The notes beneath the pieces are model-generated. The model made no database searches and was not told where the DNA came from. It saw nothing but the letters and a program-made list of their open reading frames with translations. The translations under genes were made by a program, and so were the position numbers. DNA of 64,000 nt from assembly GCF_041276405.1 (NCBI RefSeq), contig NZ_JBGGGT010000002.1:2705001-2769000 (forward strand), written 5' to 3'. Positions 33,229 through 41,241 of the stretch are shown here, piece after piece (within the stretch, counting starts at the first letter, position 1; each line of letters begins with the position of its first letter). Origin of the DNA: Microvirga sp. TS319 (lineage in GTDB: Bacteria > Pseudomonadota > Alphaproteobacteria > Rhizobiales > Beijerinckiaceae).

Positions 33229-33423
33229 GCATTCTCCGGGCGAACGTGGCAATTAGGCGTCAGCTTGGCCGTATCGCGGGGGCCGCGCCTCTCTCCGACC
33301 CTGGGGAGCGCAGCGATGGACAGTCCGGAAATCGCGCTCCAGGACGGAACCTGAGCCGTTCTTCATCGTCATCCCCTTATGCTTTCCCACGCCGATAACC
33401 GAACCGGAGGCGGAGACGAACCG

Positions 33424-33993
33424 ATGGGCAGAAAGTCCTTGCTGATGGCTGCATGTCTTGCCGCTCTCGCGGCCGTGTCTCCAGCCGGAGCCGCCGAAAT
33501 CTCCATTCTGGTCAACAAGACGACACAGCGCATGACCGTGTCGGTGGACGGCGCGGAGCGCTATTCCTGGCCGGTCTCGACAGGCCTGGGGGATTATTCC
33601 ACGCCTTCCGGCACCTTCGCTCCATCCCGGTTGGCGAAGGAGCACTACTCCAAGGAGTGGGACGACGCTCCCATGCCGCATTCGATCTTCTTCACCGATG
33701 CCGGCCACGCCATTCATGGCAGCCAAGCCGTCGCCCGCCTCGGCACGCCGGCCTCGCACGGCTGCGTACGGCTTGCTCCGAGGAACGCGAGCACTCTCTT
33801 CAACCTCGTCGCCGCCGAAGGAATCGGCAACACCCGGATCGAGATCACCGGTTTCGAGCCGATCGGCACGGCGCTGGGATCCGGAAACGGCTCGCAGGGC
33901 GACTACAGCCGCCTGACCAGCTTCGATCCCCTGACGGACGGGATCATGGCCGGCGGCGGAGCCGCCCGGCGGTCGACCGACGTGAGACGATAG
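33424..33993 (+). CDS. Exported L,D-transpeptidase (YkuD domain)
   Basis: A 189-aa protein from the ATG at 33424, with GGAGG 14 nt upstream. Signal peptide: GRKSLLMAACLAALAAVSPA. The YkuD catalytic motif is His98 (GHAIHGSQAV) and Cys114 in SHGCVRLAPRNA. Such enzymes form 3-3 peptidoglycan cross-links or attach lipoproteins to murein. Divergent from the small transglycosylase, so wall remodelling genes share the region. Confidence 0.9.
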   Translation: MGRKSLLMAACLAALAAVSPAGAAEISILVNKTTQRMTVSVDGAERYSWPVSTGLGDYSTPSGTFAPSRLAKEHYSKEWDDAPMPHSIFFTDAGHAIHGSQAVARLGTPASHGCVRLAPRNASTLFNLVAAEGIGNTRIEITGFEPIGTALGSGNGSQGDYSRLTSFDPLTDGIMAGGGAARRSTDVRR

Positions 33994-34172
33994 CCACGGA
34001 CCGTCATGGCGTCCCCGCGCAGGCGCGGATCCATAACCGCGATATTCCAGACAAAACACGGCGGCGGCCGCTCTCGCTAGGTCCGACCCGGGACGATAGC
34101 GAAGACACGATGACATGGGCGCGATGACATGGGCAAGAGAGCGCGGACTTCCCGGCCCGCGCGGATTCGGTT

Positions 34173-34284
34173 GCGCATCGCACGCACAAGTGGGAGCCGG
34201 TTTTGCGTGAAAGGATGGGCGAAAACCGGGTCCACTCCAGGCTGGAAAAAGTGGACCCGGCTTTTCGCAGGAGCGATGCGCTAA
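34173..34284. repeat. Palindromic repeat element, 3' of the histone-like gene
   Basis: A composite copy: GCGCATCGCACGCACAAGTG...GGTTTTGCGTGAAAGGATG, then GAAAACCGGGTCCACTCC...GAAAAAGTGGACCCGGCTTTT, ending GAGCGATGCGCTAA. CTAA at 34281-34284 supplies the TAG stop of the leftward gene. Confidence 0.8.
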
Positions 34285-35228
34285 CGCGGCTTGCGCGGAC
34301 CCGGCTTCGACGATCCGCCGGTTTTCCGCGTCGATTTGCTCGCGCCCTTCAGGCCGGTCGACGATGCAGCCGCGCGACGCCTCGTAGCGCCCGCCGCGGC
34401 GCCCGTCTTCCTGGCGGTCGTCTTGGCAACGCCGGTCTTGGTGGCGCGTTTCACGGCACTCTTGGAAGTCGCGGCACGGGTTTTTGCGGCAGGACGGGCT
34501 GACGACACACGCGTCGTTTTCGCAACGCGCCCGGAACGTGCCGGCGTGGCTCTGGATGTCGTCGCAGAACGGCGCGCAGGCGTCTTTGATGCGGAGGCTG
34601 TCGTCTTGCGAGCAGTCGACGCCGTCTTGCGGTCGCTCGATGCCGTCTTGCGCGCAGCGGCCTTTTTGGCAACGCCTGTCCTGGACGAGCCGGTCGAGGA
34701 TGCGCGTTGCGACGTGCTCTTCGTCGCACCGGCGCGTTTGGTGCCGGCAGTGCGACCGCCAGAGGTCCCGGTTTGGCGGGAACTCCTCTTGCGGCCGTCC
34801 GTGGAAGCCGAGGACGCGCGCGCGGCGCTGCGTTTCGTCCCTGCGCTCTTCGCCGTGCCGGGTTGGGCCGTCGCATTCCCGACCTTCCGCGATACTCGCG
34901 TCGTTGAACTCTTCGTTGAACTCTTCCTGGCGGTACTGGCGGCAGGCCGCCTCGCGGGGGCCGCCTCCGTCGCGATGAACTTGAAGAAGCGGCTCGTCTG
35001 ATCTGCCCCGATGCTGTCCTGATGCAGGAACGTCAGGTCGCTGTCGTCGAAGATCCGAAAGAATTCATCCCAGGGGACTTCTTCGAGCGCCTCGTCCTGC
35101 TCGCCGAAATCGAAGCGGAGAATGCCGCCTCGACCTCTCCTCGTCCGAACGACCGAAGGCCGGCCGCCGCGCTCCTCCGCCCACCGGCGGATCTCGTCGT
35201 GATCGGTGGTCGTCGTGGCTTGACTCAT
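34281..35228 (-). CDS. Small acidic domain fused to a histone H1-like basic tail
   Basis: A 315-aa protein. Residues 1-~85 are a compact domain (DHDEIRRWAEERGGRPSVVR, GGILRFDFGEQDEALEEVPW, FFRIFDDSDLTFLHQD). This resembles a family of short proteins often mislabelled glucan branching enzyme. Residues ~90-315 are a low-complexity tail of Lys, Arg, Ala, Ser and Thr (KKAAARKTASSDRKTAS, ARKTGAAAGATRR), like the C-terminus of histone H1 or bacterial AlgP/HctB proteins. It probably binds DNA or RNA. The stop codon comes from a palindromic repeat edge, so the last residues (GPRKPR) may have changed with insertion. Confidence 0.8.
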   Translation of the reverse strand: MSQATTTTDHDEIRRWAEERGGRPSVVRTRRGRGGILRFDFGEQDEALEEVPWDEFFRIFDDSDLTFLHQDSIGADQTSRFFKFIATEAAPARRPAASTARKSSTKSSTTRVSRKVGNATAQPGTAKSAGTKRSAARASSASTDGRKRSSRQTGTSGGRTAGTKRAGATKSTSQRASSTGSSRTGVAKKAAARKTASSDRKTASTARKTTASASKTPARRSATTSRATPARSGRVAKTTRVSSARPAAKTRAATSKSAVKRATKTGVAKTTARKTGAAAGATRRRAAASSTGLKGASKSTRKTGGSSKPGPRKPR

Positions 35229-35522
35229 GGTCCTTCTCCACCTGTACGAGTTTCATCCTCAACGTCGGCGGCAAAGGTCAGTTCCTGGCACGGCCCCCCG
35301 GGAGACCGCCTCGCCGAGCAGGCTTTTCGGTCAAGCTGAAACCAAGTGGTGCGCGACGCGTCTCTATCGCATGCAGGCCCGTGCCTGCCGATGTTGCGAA
35401 CGCAACGAGCGGATCGCCGGTTCGACATGCTGCACCGTCAACACCAAGCCTTGCAAGCGCAAGCCATGCGGACAGCACCCGTGGACTTTCCCCTCTTTCA
35501 CACCTGCAGGAGGATTGATCGA

Positions 35523-36965
35523 ATGCTCCGCCAGCCCCTCACCACCCGTCTTCGGGCCACTCTCTTCACCAGCATGCTGTCGGCTGCCGCTCTCTCGGTA
35601 CCGGCGACGCCAGTCTTCGCCCAGCAGCCTCAGGTCCCGACCGATTTCACCGCGATCGTGAAGCAGAAGATGCCCTCCGTCGTGGCGATCACCACGCGCC
35701 AGCACGTGCAGGAACAGAGCCAGATGCCGTCGCTGCCCGAGGATCTTCCCTTCCGCGAATTTTTCCGTCGCTATTACGGCGACGGCGCGCATCAGGATCA
35801 GCGGGAGCAGATCCGGCAGGCGCTCGGCTCGGGCTTCGTGATCAGCCAGGACGGCTACATCGTCACGAACAACCACGTGGTCGAGGGAGCCGAGGAAATC
35901 CATGTCGTTTTCGGCGAAAACACGAACGTGCCGGCCAAGCTGGTCGGTCATGACCAGGCGACGGACATCGCCGTGCTGAAGGTCGACCCGCAGCCGAACA
36001 TGACCGTGGCGTCCTGGGGCGATTCGGATGCGGCCGAACCGGGCTCCTGGGCAATCGCCATCGGAAGCCCCTTCGGCCTGGGAGGAACGGTGACGGTCGG
36101 CGTCGTATCCGCCCGCGCCCGCGACATTCGATCGGGTCCTTATGACGACTTCATTCAGACAGATGCCTCCATCAATCGCGGCAATTCCGGCGGCCCCCTG
36201 TTCAATGCGGCCGGCGAGGTCATCGGCGTGAACACAGCCATCTTCTCCCCGACGGGAACCAATATCGGCATCGGCTTCGCGGTCCCGTCCCGCACCGCTC
36301 AGGCCGTCGCCAATCAACTCATTCAAACGGGTCACATCGAGCGTGGCTTCATCGGATTGAGTCTTCAGGACATCACGCCCCCCATCGCTCAGGCGCTCGG
36401 AAGGCCCGACGACACGGGCGTCCTCGTCGCTTCCGTGGAAGCAGGCGGACCGGCCGAGAAGGCCGGCGCCCAATCAGGCGACATCATCACCAAGTTCAAT
36501 GACAAGCCTGTCGAGAACGGACGCAGCCTGTCGCGCTCCGTCGCTGCCGTGAAGCCCGGATCGGAAGCGACTCTGACCGTCGTGCGCGGCGGCAAGACGC
36601 AGGATCTGAAGGTCACCGTCGGCCAGCGCCAGGAAGAGCAATCCACCCAGATGGGCTCTCTCGATCAGCAAGACACCGGAAAGCGGCTCGGTCTCGCCTT
36701 GAGCCCGATCCCGGACGCCGCACGAGACCAGCTCGGCCTCAAGCCCGGCACGACGGGCGTTCTCGTCCAGCGGGTCGAGCCGAACAGCCCGGCGGCCGAG
36801 AATGGCCTGAAGGAGGGCGACGTGATCGTGTCGGCCAACAACCAGTCGGTGACCTCGCCGTCCGACGTCGCCAATGCCTGGTCGCAGGCGCAGCAGAACA
36901 AGAGGCCGGTCCTTCTGCGCGTGAAGCGCGAAGACCAGTACCTGTTCGTTGCGATCGGGTCCTGA
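35523..36965 (+). CDS. DegP/HtrA-family periplasmic serine protease
   Basis: A 480-aa protein from the ATG at 35523, with AGGAGG 9 nt upstream. The signal peptide ends PATPVFAQ. The catalytic triad is His118 (VTNNHVVEG), Asp148 (ATDIAVLKV) and Ser222 (NRGNSGGPLF). Two PDZ domains follow (~275-370 with GFIGLSLQDI, and ~385-478 with LGLALSPIPD and ENGLKEGDVIVSANNQ). It degrades or refolds damaged envelope proteins. A small membrane protein gene follows. Confidence 0.94.
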   Translation: MLRQPLTTRLRATLFTSMLSAAALSVPATPVFAQQPQVPTDFTAIVKQKMPSVVAITTRQHVQEQSQMPSLPEDLPFREFFRRYYGDGAHQDQREQIRQALGSGFVISQDGYIVTNNHVVEGAEEIHVVFGENTNVPAKLVGHDQATDIAVLKVDPQPNMTVASWGDSDAAEPGSWAIAIGSPFGLGGTVTVGVVSARARDIRSGPYDDFIQTDASINRGNSGGPLFNAAGEVIGVNTAIFSPTGTNIGIGFAVPSRTAQAVANQLIQTGHIERGFIGLSLQDITPPIAQALGRPDDTGVLVASVEAGGPAEKAGAQSGDIITKFNDKPVENGRSLSRSVAAVKPGSEATLTVVRGGKTQDLKVTVGQRQEEQSTQMGSLDQQDTGKRLGLALSPIPDAARDQLGLKPGTTGVLVQRVEPNSPAAENGLKEGDVIVSANNQSVTSPSDVANAWSQAQQNKRPVLLRVKREDQYLFVAIGS

Positions 36966-36997
36966 CGGCGCATGGCGCACGAGCGCCGTGCGGCTCC

Positions 36998-37060
36998 TAC
37001 GGCATCGGGTGTGGAATGCGGGTGTATCCGAGGGACACAATCCCTCGGTGCCGCATCGCT
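36998..37060. repeat. Partial palindromic repeat with internal hairpin after degP
   Basis: CTACGGCATCGGGTGTGGAA...GGTGCCGCATCGC resembles one arm of family B. Inside, CCGAGGGA-CACAA-TCCCTCGG (37028-37048) forms a perfect 8-bp stem without a T tail. It may attenuate transcription between degP and the following small gene. Confidence 0.65.
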
Positions 37061-37076
37061 TCGGGAGGAACCCGCC

Positions 37077-37250
37077 ATGAGGCAAAGCAACTGGCTTGCC
37101 CTTTCCGTCGCCGCGATCCTCGTCATCCTGATATGCACGGCGCTGTGGCTCGTTTTCGTGAACCGCAACGAGCCGCCCGGGGCGACGGGGTCCATTGCCG
37201 GAGCGCCCGCCGAGGGGCACCCGGTGACGCCGGAGACGCCCGGCCGCTGA
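37077..37250 (+). CDS. Small single-pass membrane protein, 57 aa
   Basis: From the ATG at 37077 with GGGAGGAA upstream. One transmembrane helix (NWLALSVAAILVILICTALW) is followed by a short Gly/Pro-rich tail (NEPPGATGSIAGAPAEG). It is not recognised. Its position ~110 bp after the DegP-like gene suggests co-transcription. Confidence 0.6.
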   Translation: MRQSNWLALSVAAILVILICTALWLVFVNRNEPPGATGSIAGAPAEGHPVTPETPGR

Positions 37251-37265
37251 GAAGGCCGCATCGCA

Positions 37266-37370
37266 AGAGCATCGAACGCGGGAAGTGGGCACCGGTTTTG
37301 CGTGAAAAGGTGCTCAAGAACATAGACTAGACTGCATCGGATGTACGTTCGATGTCACACCCGATGCGCG
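37266..37370. repeat. Palindromic repeat element, family B
   Basis: AGAGCATCGAACGCGGGAAG...TTTTGCGTGAAAAGGTGCTC, then GCATCGGATGTACGTTCGAT...CACCCGATGC, with a CTAG near the middle (37327-37330). Confidence 0.85.
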
Positions 37371-37406
37371 ACGACGTGCCGACCGGATGGACCGGGACGG
37401 CCGCGG

Positions 37407-37871
37407 TCATTTCTTCACGAATTCCGGAGCGGCTTTGAGCTGGTCCTGCGGGATATCCAGCGTGATCCGCTCGGGCGCGAGAACGTCGCTTACCTGAATG
37501 TCGGCCCGCGTCTTGGCTCCCGCCGCCGTGCTTGCCGGCAGGTTTCCGCTCACCATTCCGGTCGAGGCCGTCGTCTCCACCGGATCGATCCGCACAGTAT
37601 AGAACGGGACCGCGATCTTCCGCTCCCCGATGCCCGCAATGCCCCCGATCGAGATCACATAGCCGCTGATATGCCCGTCCCGGCTGAGGATGACATCCGA
37701 GATGGTGCCGTCCGATTGTCCGTTCGCGCCGACCACGCTGTGCCCGATCAGGTCCGAAGTGCGCCAGAATCCGCGAGGCGGAGAAGCATCGGTCGAGCCG
37801 AGGGGTGTCTGGTCCTGCGCCATGGCGGTCGTGCTCAGTAGCAGGGCGGCCATCAGATAGGTCCTCGTCAT
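37407..37871 (-). CDS. Exported PRC-barrel domain protein
   Basis: A 154-aa protein with signal peptide TRTYLMAALLLSTTAMA. The PRC-barrel is seen as FWRTSDLIGHSVVGANGQSD, then GTISDVILSRDGHISGYVIS and RKIAVPFYTVRIDP. Periplasmic PRC-barrel proteins of this kind are common in Hyphomicrobiales and have no assigned role. Standalone gene. Confidence 0.82.
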   Translation of the reverse strand: MTRTYLMAALLLSTTAMAQDQTPLGSTDASPPRGFWRTSDLIGHSVVGANGQSDGTISDVILSRDGHISGYVISIGGIAGIGERKIAVPFYTVRIDPVETTASTGMVSGNLPASTAAGAKTRADIQVSDVLAPERITLDIPQDQLKAAPEFVKK

Positions 37872-38081
37872 GGAAGTTCCCTCCCTGTCGGTTGCGCGTC
37901 ACCGGGGGCTCGCCGTCACGCGCATGCGACCCGGCGCGATCGGCCCGGCTCAGACCGAACGGCGGAAGCGGACAATTCGTTGCCGCAAGAGAGGCGTTCT
38001 CGAAGCCGCACGGAGACCTGTGCCGCCCCTCTCCCGAGGGTCCGAAGCCGAAGAAGCCAAGCGTTCACGCGAAGCGCTCGT

Positions 38082-38942
38082 TCAGGCGAAGCGTTTGGCG
38101 CCAGCGACACACAGGACGACGACACACGTCGCCGCGATCATCGTCCAGGCGACCGGCTCGTCCAGCAGCAGGCCCGCCAGGGTCAGGCCGAAAAACGGCT
38201 GGAGCAATTGCAGCTGCCCGACGCCCGCGATGCCTCCGAGCGCGAGGCCGCGATACCAGAAGACGAAGCCCAGCAGCATGCTGAAGACCGAGACATAGGC
38301 AAGCCCGAGCCAGGCCGGACCGCCGATCGCGCTCCAGGAGCCAGGGACCGTGATCAGCGCCAGGATGCCCATGACCGGCAGCGACAGAAGCAGCGCCCAT
38401 GAGATGACCTGCCAGCCGCCGAGCCTTCGCGACAGGGTAGCTCCCTCCGCGTAGCCGAGGCCGCACAGCACGACCGCGGCCACCATCAGAAGGTCGCCCG
38501 TGAGCGAACCCGCATCGCTGTTGACGAGGGCAAATCCCGCGACGGTCGCAGCGCCGAGGCCCGAGAACAGCCAGAAGACGGGCTTCGGCCGCTCGCCGCC
38601 GCGCAGGACGCCGAAGATGGCGGTCGCGAGCGGCAGCAGGCCGATGAACACGATGGACCGCGCCGAGGTGATGTGCCGGAGCGCGAGCGCCGTCAGCAGC
38701 GGAAAGCCGACCACGACGCCGAGAGCGACCACGGCGAGCGACCCGAGATCGCGGCGCGCCGGCCGCATCTGCCGGAGGCCCGCAAGGAAGAGGGCCCCGA
38801 GAAGTCCGGCGATCACCGCACGGGCCGAGGTCAGGAACAGGGGCGAGAAATCGCCGACGGCGACCCGCGTCGCCGGCAACGAGCCGCTGAAGATGATGAC
38901 ACCCAGAAGGCCACTGCCCCACCCGTCCGTCGTACGATCCAT
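38082..38942 (-). CDS. EamA-family DMT permease
   Basis: A 286-aa inner-membrane transporter from the ATG at 38942. About ten hydrophobic helices form two EamA repeats (GVIIFSGSLPATRVAVGDFS, PLFLTSARAVIAGLLGALFL, and MLLGFVFWYRGLALGGIAGV). It belongs to the drug/metabolite superfamily and probably exports a metabolite. It is divergent from a MocR regulator whose likely operator lies between them, so the permease is a probable target. Confidence 0.88.
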   Translation of the reverse strand: MDRTTDGWGSGLLGVIIFSGSLPATRVAVGDFSPLFLTSARAVIAGLLGALFLAGLRQMRPARRDLGSLAVVALGVVVGFPLLTALALRHITSARSIVFIGLLPLATAIFGVLRGGERPKPVFWLFSGLGAATVAGFALVNSDAGSLTGDLLMVAAVVLCGLGYAEGATLSRRLGGWQVISWALLLSLPVMGILALITVPGSWSAIGGPAWLGLAYVSVFSMLLGFVFWYRGLALGGIAGVGQLQLLQPFFGLTLAGLLLDEPVAWTMIAATCVVVLCVAGAKRFA

Positions 38943-39060
38943 GTCGCTTCTCCTTGAAAGGCGGATCCTAGGATCTCGGGGCTGGCCGCGACAGAGACAG
39001 TGCAATACAATTTTCCAGAACTGTATGGGTACGGCAGAGCATACAATTGGCAGGGACTGG
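38943..39060. promoter_or_regulatory. Putative MocR operator between the DMT permease and its regulator
   Basis: ATACAATT occurs as direct repeats at 39005-39012 and 39041-39048 (36 bp apart). A TGTAT at 39022-39026 makes an inverted ATACA...TGTAT pair with the first. Widely spaced direct repeats are typical of MocR/PdxR-type operators. Confidence 0.5.
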
Positions 39061-40470
39061 ATGAAGAACGGCGACCAGACACGAACCGGAGACGTGATGG
39101 CGGCGATCCGCTCGAAGGTGTCGAGCCGCGCCCTTGCGGCCGGTGACCGGCTGCCTTCGATCCGGAGCTTCGCGGCCGCCATGGGCGTCTCGCCGTCGAC
39201 GGTCGTGGAAGCCTATGACCGGCTCGTGGCCGAGGGCCTGATCCGCGCCCGGCCCGGCTCCGGCTTCTATGTCGCGGGCGGCGGCCAGCCGCCGCTCGCG
39301 CTGGCGGAGGCCGAGCCCCAGCGCGACCGGGCGGTCGATCCGTTCTGGGTCTCGCGGCAGTCGCTCGACGCCGATCCCGCGGCGATGAAGCCCGGATGCG
39401 GCTGGCTCCCGGCGGACTGGATGCCGAACGCCGCCCTTCGCCGCGCCATGCGGACGCTCGCCCGGGCGGAGGATTCGATGCTGACCGATTACGGCAGCAC
39501 GCGCGGCTCCCCGCGCCTGCGCCGGTGGCTCCTCGGCCGCTTCGCCGAAGAAGGCATCGAGGCCTCACCCGATCAGATCATGCTCACGGGCTCGGGCACG
39601 CAGGCGATCGACCTGATCTGCCGCTTCCTGCTGAGGCCCGGCGACACGGTGCTTGTGGACGACCCCTGCTATTTCAACTTTCAGGCGCTTCTTCGGGCCC
39701 ATCAGGCCAGGATCGTCGGCGTTCCGTACACGCCGTCAGGCCCCGACGTGCCGGCCTTCGAGGCGGCTCTGATCGCGGAGCGGCCGCGCCTCTACATCAC
39801 CAACTCGGCGCTCCACAACCCGACCGGCGCGACCCTCTCGCCGCAGACCGCCCACAGGATCCTGAACGCGGCCTCGGCTCACGATCTGACGATCGTCGAG
39901 GACGATATCTTCGCCGATTTCGAACCTGAGCCCTCACCCCGCCTCGCCGTGCTCGACGGGCTGGACCGCGTCATCCGGATCGGCAGCTTTTCGAAGACGC
40001 TCTCCGCCTCGATCCGCTGCGGCTACATCGCGGCGCGGACGGACTGGATCGACGGTCTGGCCGATCTCCAGGTCGCCACCTGTTTCGGCGGACCGAGCCC
40101 GGTCGCATCCGAACTCGTCGCGAGCGTGCTCGTGGGAGGCGGCTACCGCAAGCATATGCACGATCTGCGCCAGCGCCTCGCGCGGGCCAGGCACGCCATG
40201 GCGGCCCGCCTCGAGCCCCTCGGCATAAGGCCCTGGCTGATGCCGAGGGGCGGCTTCTATCTGTGGTGCAGCCTGCCCGAGGGGCAGGACTCCGCCGCGC
40301 TTGCCCGCATGGCCGTGGACGAGAACATCGTGCTCGCCCCGGGTAACGTGTTCAGCGTCTCGCAGACCGCCCGCTCCTTCCTCCGGTTCAACGTCGCACA
40401 ATCGGACGATGCGCGTATCGTGGAAGTCCTGCGGCGAGCCATGCATTCGCTTCCGGTTCAGCGATCCTGA
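39061..40470 (+). CDS. MocR-type GntR/aminotransferase regulator
   Basis: A 469-aa protein from the ATG at 39061 (AGGGA upstream; the ATG at 39025 is an alternative). The N-terminal GntR winged helix (LAAGDRLPSIRSFAAAMGVS, PSTVVEAYDRLVAEGLI) is joined to a fold-type I PLP domain (~100-465) with YGSTRGSPRLRRWL, NPTGATLSP, IVEDDIFADF and the PLP lysine in IGSFSKTLSASIRCGYI. It acts as a ligand/PLP-responsive regulator, probably of the divergent DMT permease. The reading frame remains open far upstream, but that part is the reverse of the permease gene. Confidence 0.9.
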   Translation: MKNGDQTRTGDVMAAIRSKVSSRALAAGDRLPSIRSFAAAMGVSPSTVVEAYDRLVAEGLIRARPGSGFYVAGGGQPPLALAEAEPQRDRAVDPFWVSRQSLDADPAAMKPGCGWLPADWMPNAALRRAMRTLARAEDSMLTDYGSTRGSPRLRRWLLGRFAEEGIEASPDQIMLTGSGTQAIDLICRFLLRPGDTVLVDDPCYFNFQALLRAHQARIVGVPYTPSGPDVPAFEAALIAERPRLYITNSALHNPTGATLSPQTAHRILNAASAHDLTIVEDDIFADFEPEPSPRLAVLDGLDRVIRIGSFSKTLSASIRCGYIAARTDWIDGLADLQVATCFGGPSPVASELVASVLVGGGYRKHMHDLRQRLARARHAMAARLEPLGIRPWLMPRGGFYLWCSLPEGQDSAALARMAVDENIVLAPGNVFSVSQTARSFLRFNVAQSDDARIVEVLRRAMHSLPVQRS

Positions 40471-40534
40471 AGCTGTGAGGGACCAACGCTCGGCAGGATG
40501 AAGCGGAGCCGCTACAGGAAGGGCATGCTCCGCC

Positions 40535-40650
40535 TCGCGCATCGTGCGAAAAAGTGGACCCGGTTTTTCGCCGGGACGATGCGCTCATCGAAGGAGGCAG
40601 CATCGGATGCAATCCCGCAACTGGATTCCACTTTCCACGTCCGATGCTCT
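40535..40650. repeat. Palindromic repeat element, family A
   Basis: CGCGCATCGTGCGAAAAAGT...GACGATGCGCTC, then GGCAGCATCGGATGCAATCC...CGTCCGATGCTC. A standard full copy between convergent genes. Confidence 0.9.
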
Positions 40651-40676
40651 TGCGCTCACCGGCCGGCCGACACCTG

Positions 40677-41048
40677 TCAGGCCGCCAGGAAGAGCTCGCT
40701 CTGGCGCCAGGAGGCGGTCGGCCGGCGCTCTCTGGGCCGGGCCAGCGCGATCCGCTCCTCGAACCGCACCTGCGCTTCCTTGAGCAGGCGGCGCTTGCGC
40801 GCATAGGGCTGCGAGGCGATCGCCACATCCCTGACGACGGCGGCCGCCGCCGCGTAAAGATCGGTGGTCGCCGCATCGAGGCCCGGATCGCGTTCGTAGA
40901 GAGCGAGAAGGCTTGCCAGGTTCTTTCTCAGGAGGGTCTGAAGATCGCGCAGATAGGCCTCCTCTCCCCCGGCCTGTATGGCTTTCACGATGGGTGGGAT
41001 CATCTTCAGCTTCTCTTCGATGGCTTCGTTAAGCGTCTTCTCCGTCAT
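40677..41048 (-). CDS. Hypothetical helical protein, paralogue of the 55.4-kb gene
   Basis: A 123-aa protein from the ATG at 41048. All-helical pattern: TEKTLNEAIEEKLKMIPPIV, YLRDLQTLLRKNLASLLALY, RDPGLDAATTDLYAAAAAVV. It is clearly related to the protein at 55432-55857 (DLYAAA, RDPG, LRDLxxLL). No known domain and no signal peptide. The tail is basic (PRERRPTASWRQ). Confidence 0.65.
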   Translation of the reverse strand: MTEKTLNEAIEEKLKMIPPIVKAIQAGGEEAYLRDLQTLLRKNLASLLALYERDPGLDAATTDLYAAAAAVVRDVAIASQPYARKRRLLKEAQVRFEERIALARPRERRPTASWRQSELFLAA

Positions 41049-41241
41049 GGGCAATCGTCTCCGGATGAAGGGCCCGCCCAGTCCCTTAGTTCACGCAGCG
41101 TTAGGATGCGCCTTCCTGGTTAACCGACGGTTTCAGGCGCGCGCTGCACAGTGGGAAACCGACAGCGCCGGGACAACATGACGCTGTTCCTCGTTCAAAT
41201 GGCGTTGAAGGCGCCCGGCCTCATGCGGCTCCGGCGTTCGA

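Noticed and set aside
38500..39060. A long N-terminal extension of the MocR regulator back to 38500
   Set aside because: This part is antisense to the DMT permease gene and has no domain pattern. A start at 39061 with a ribosome site gives a normal MocR length.
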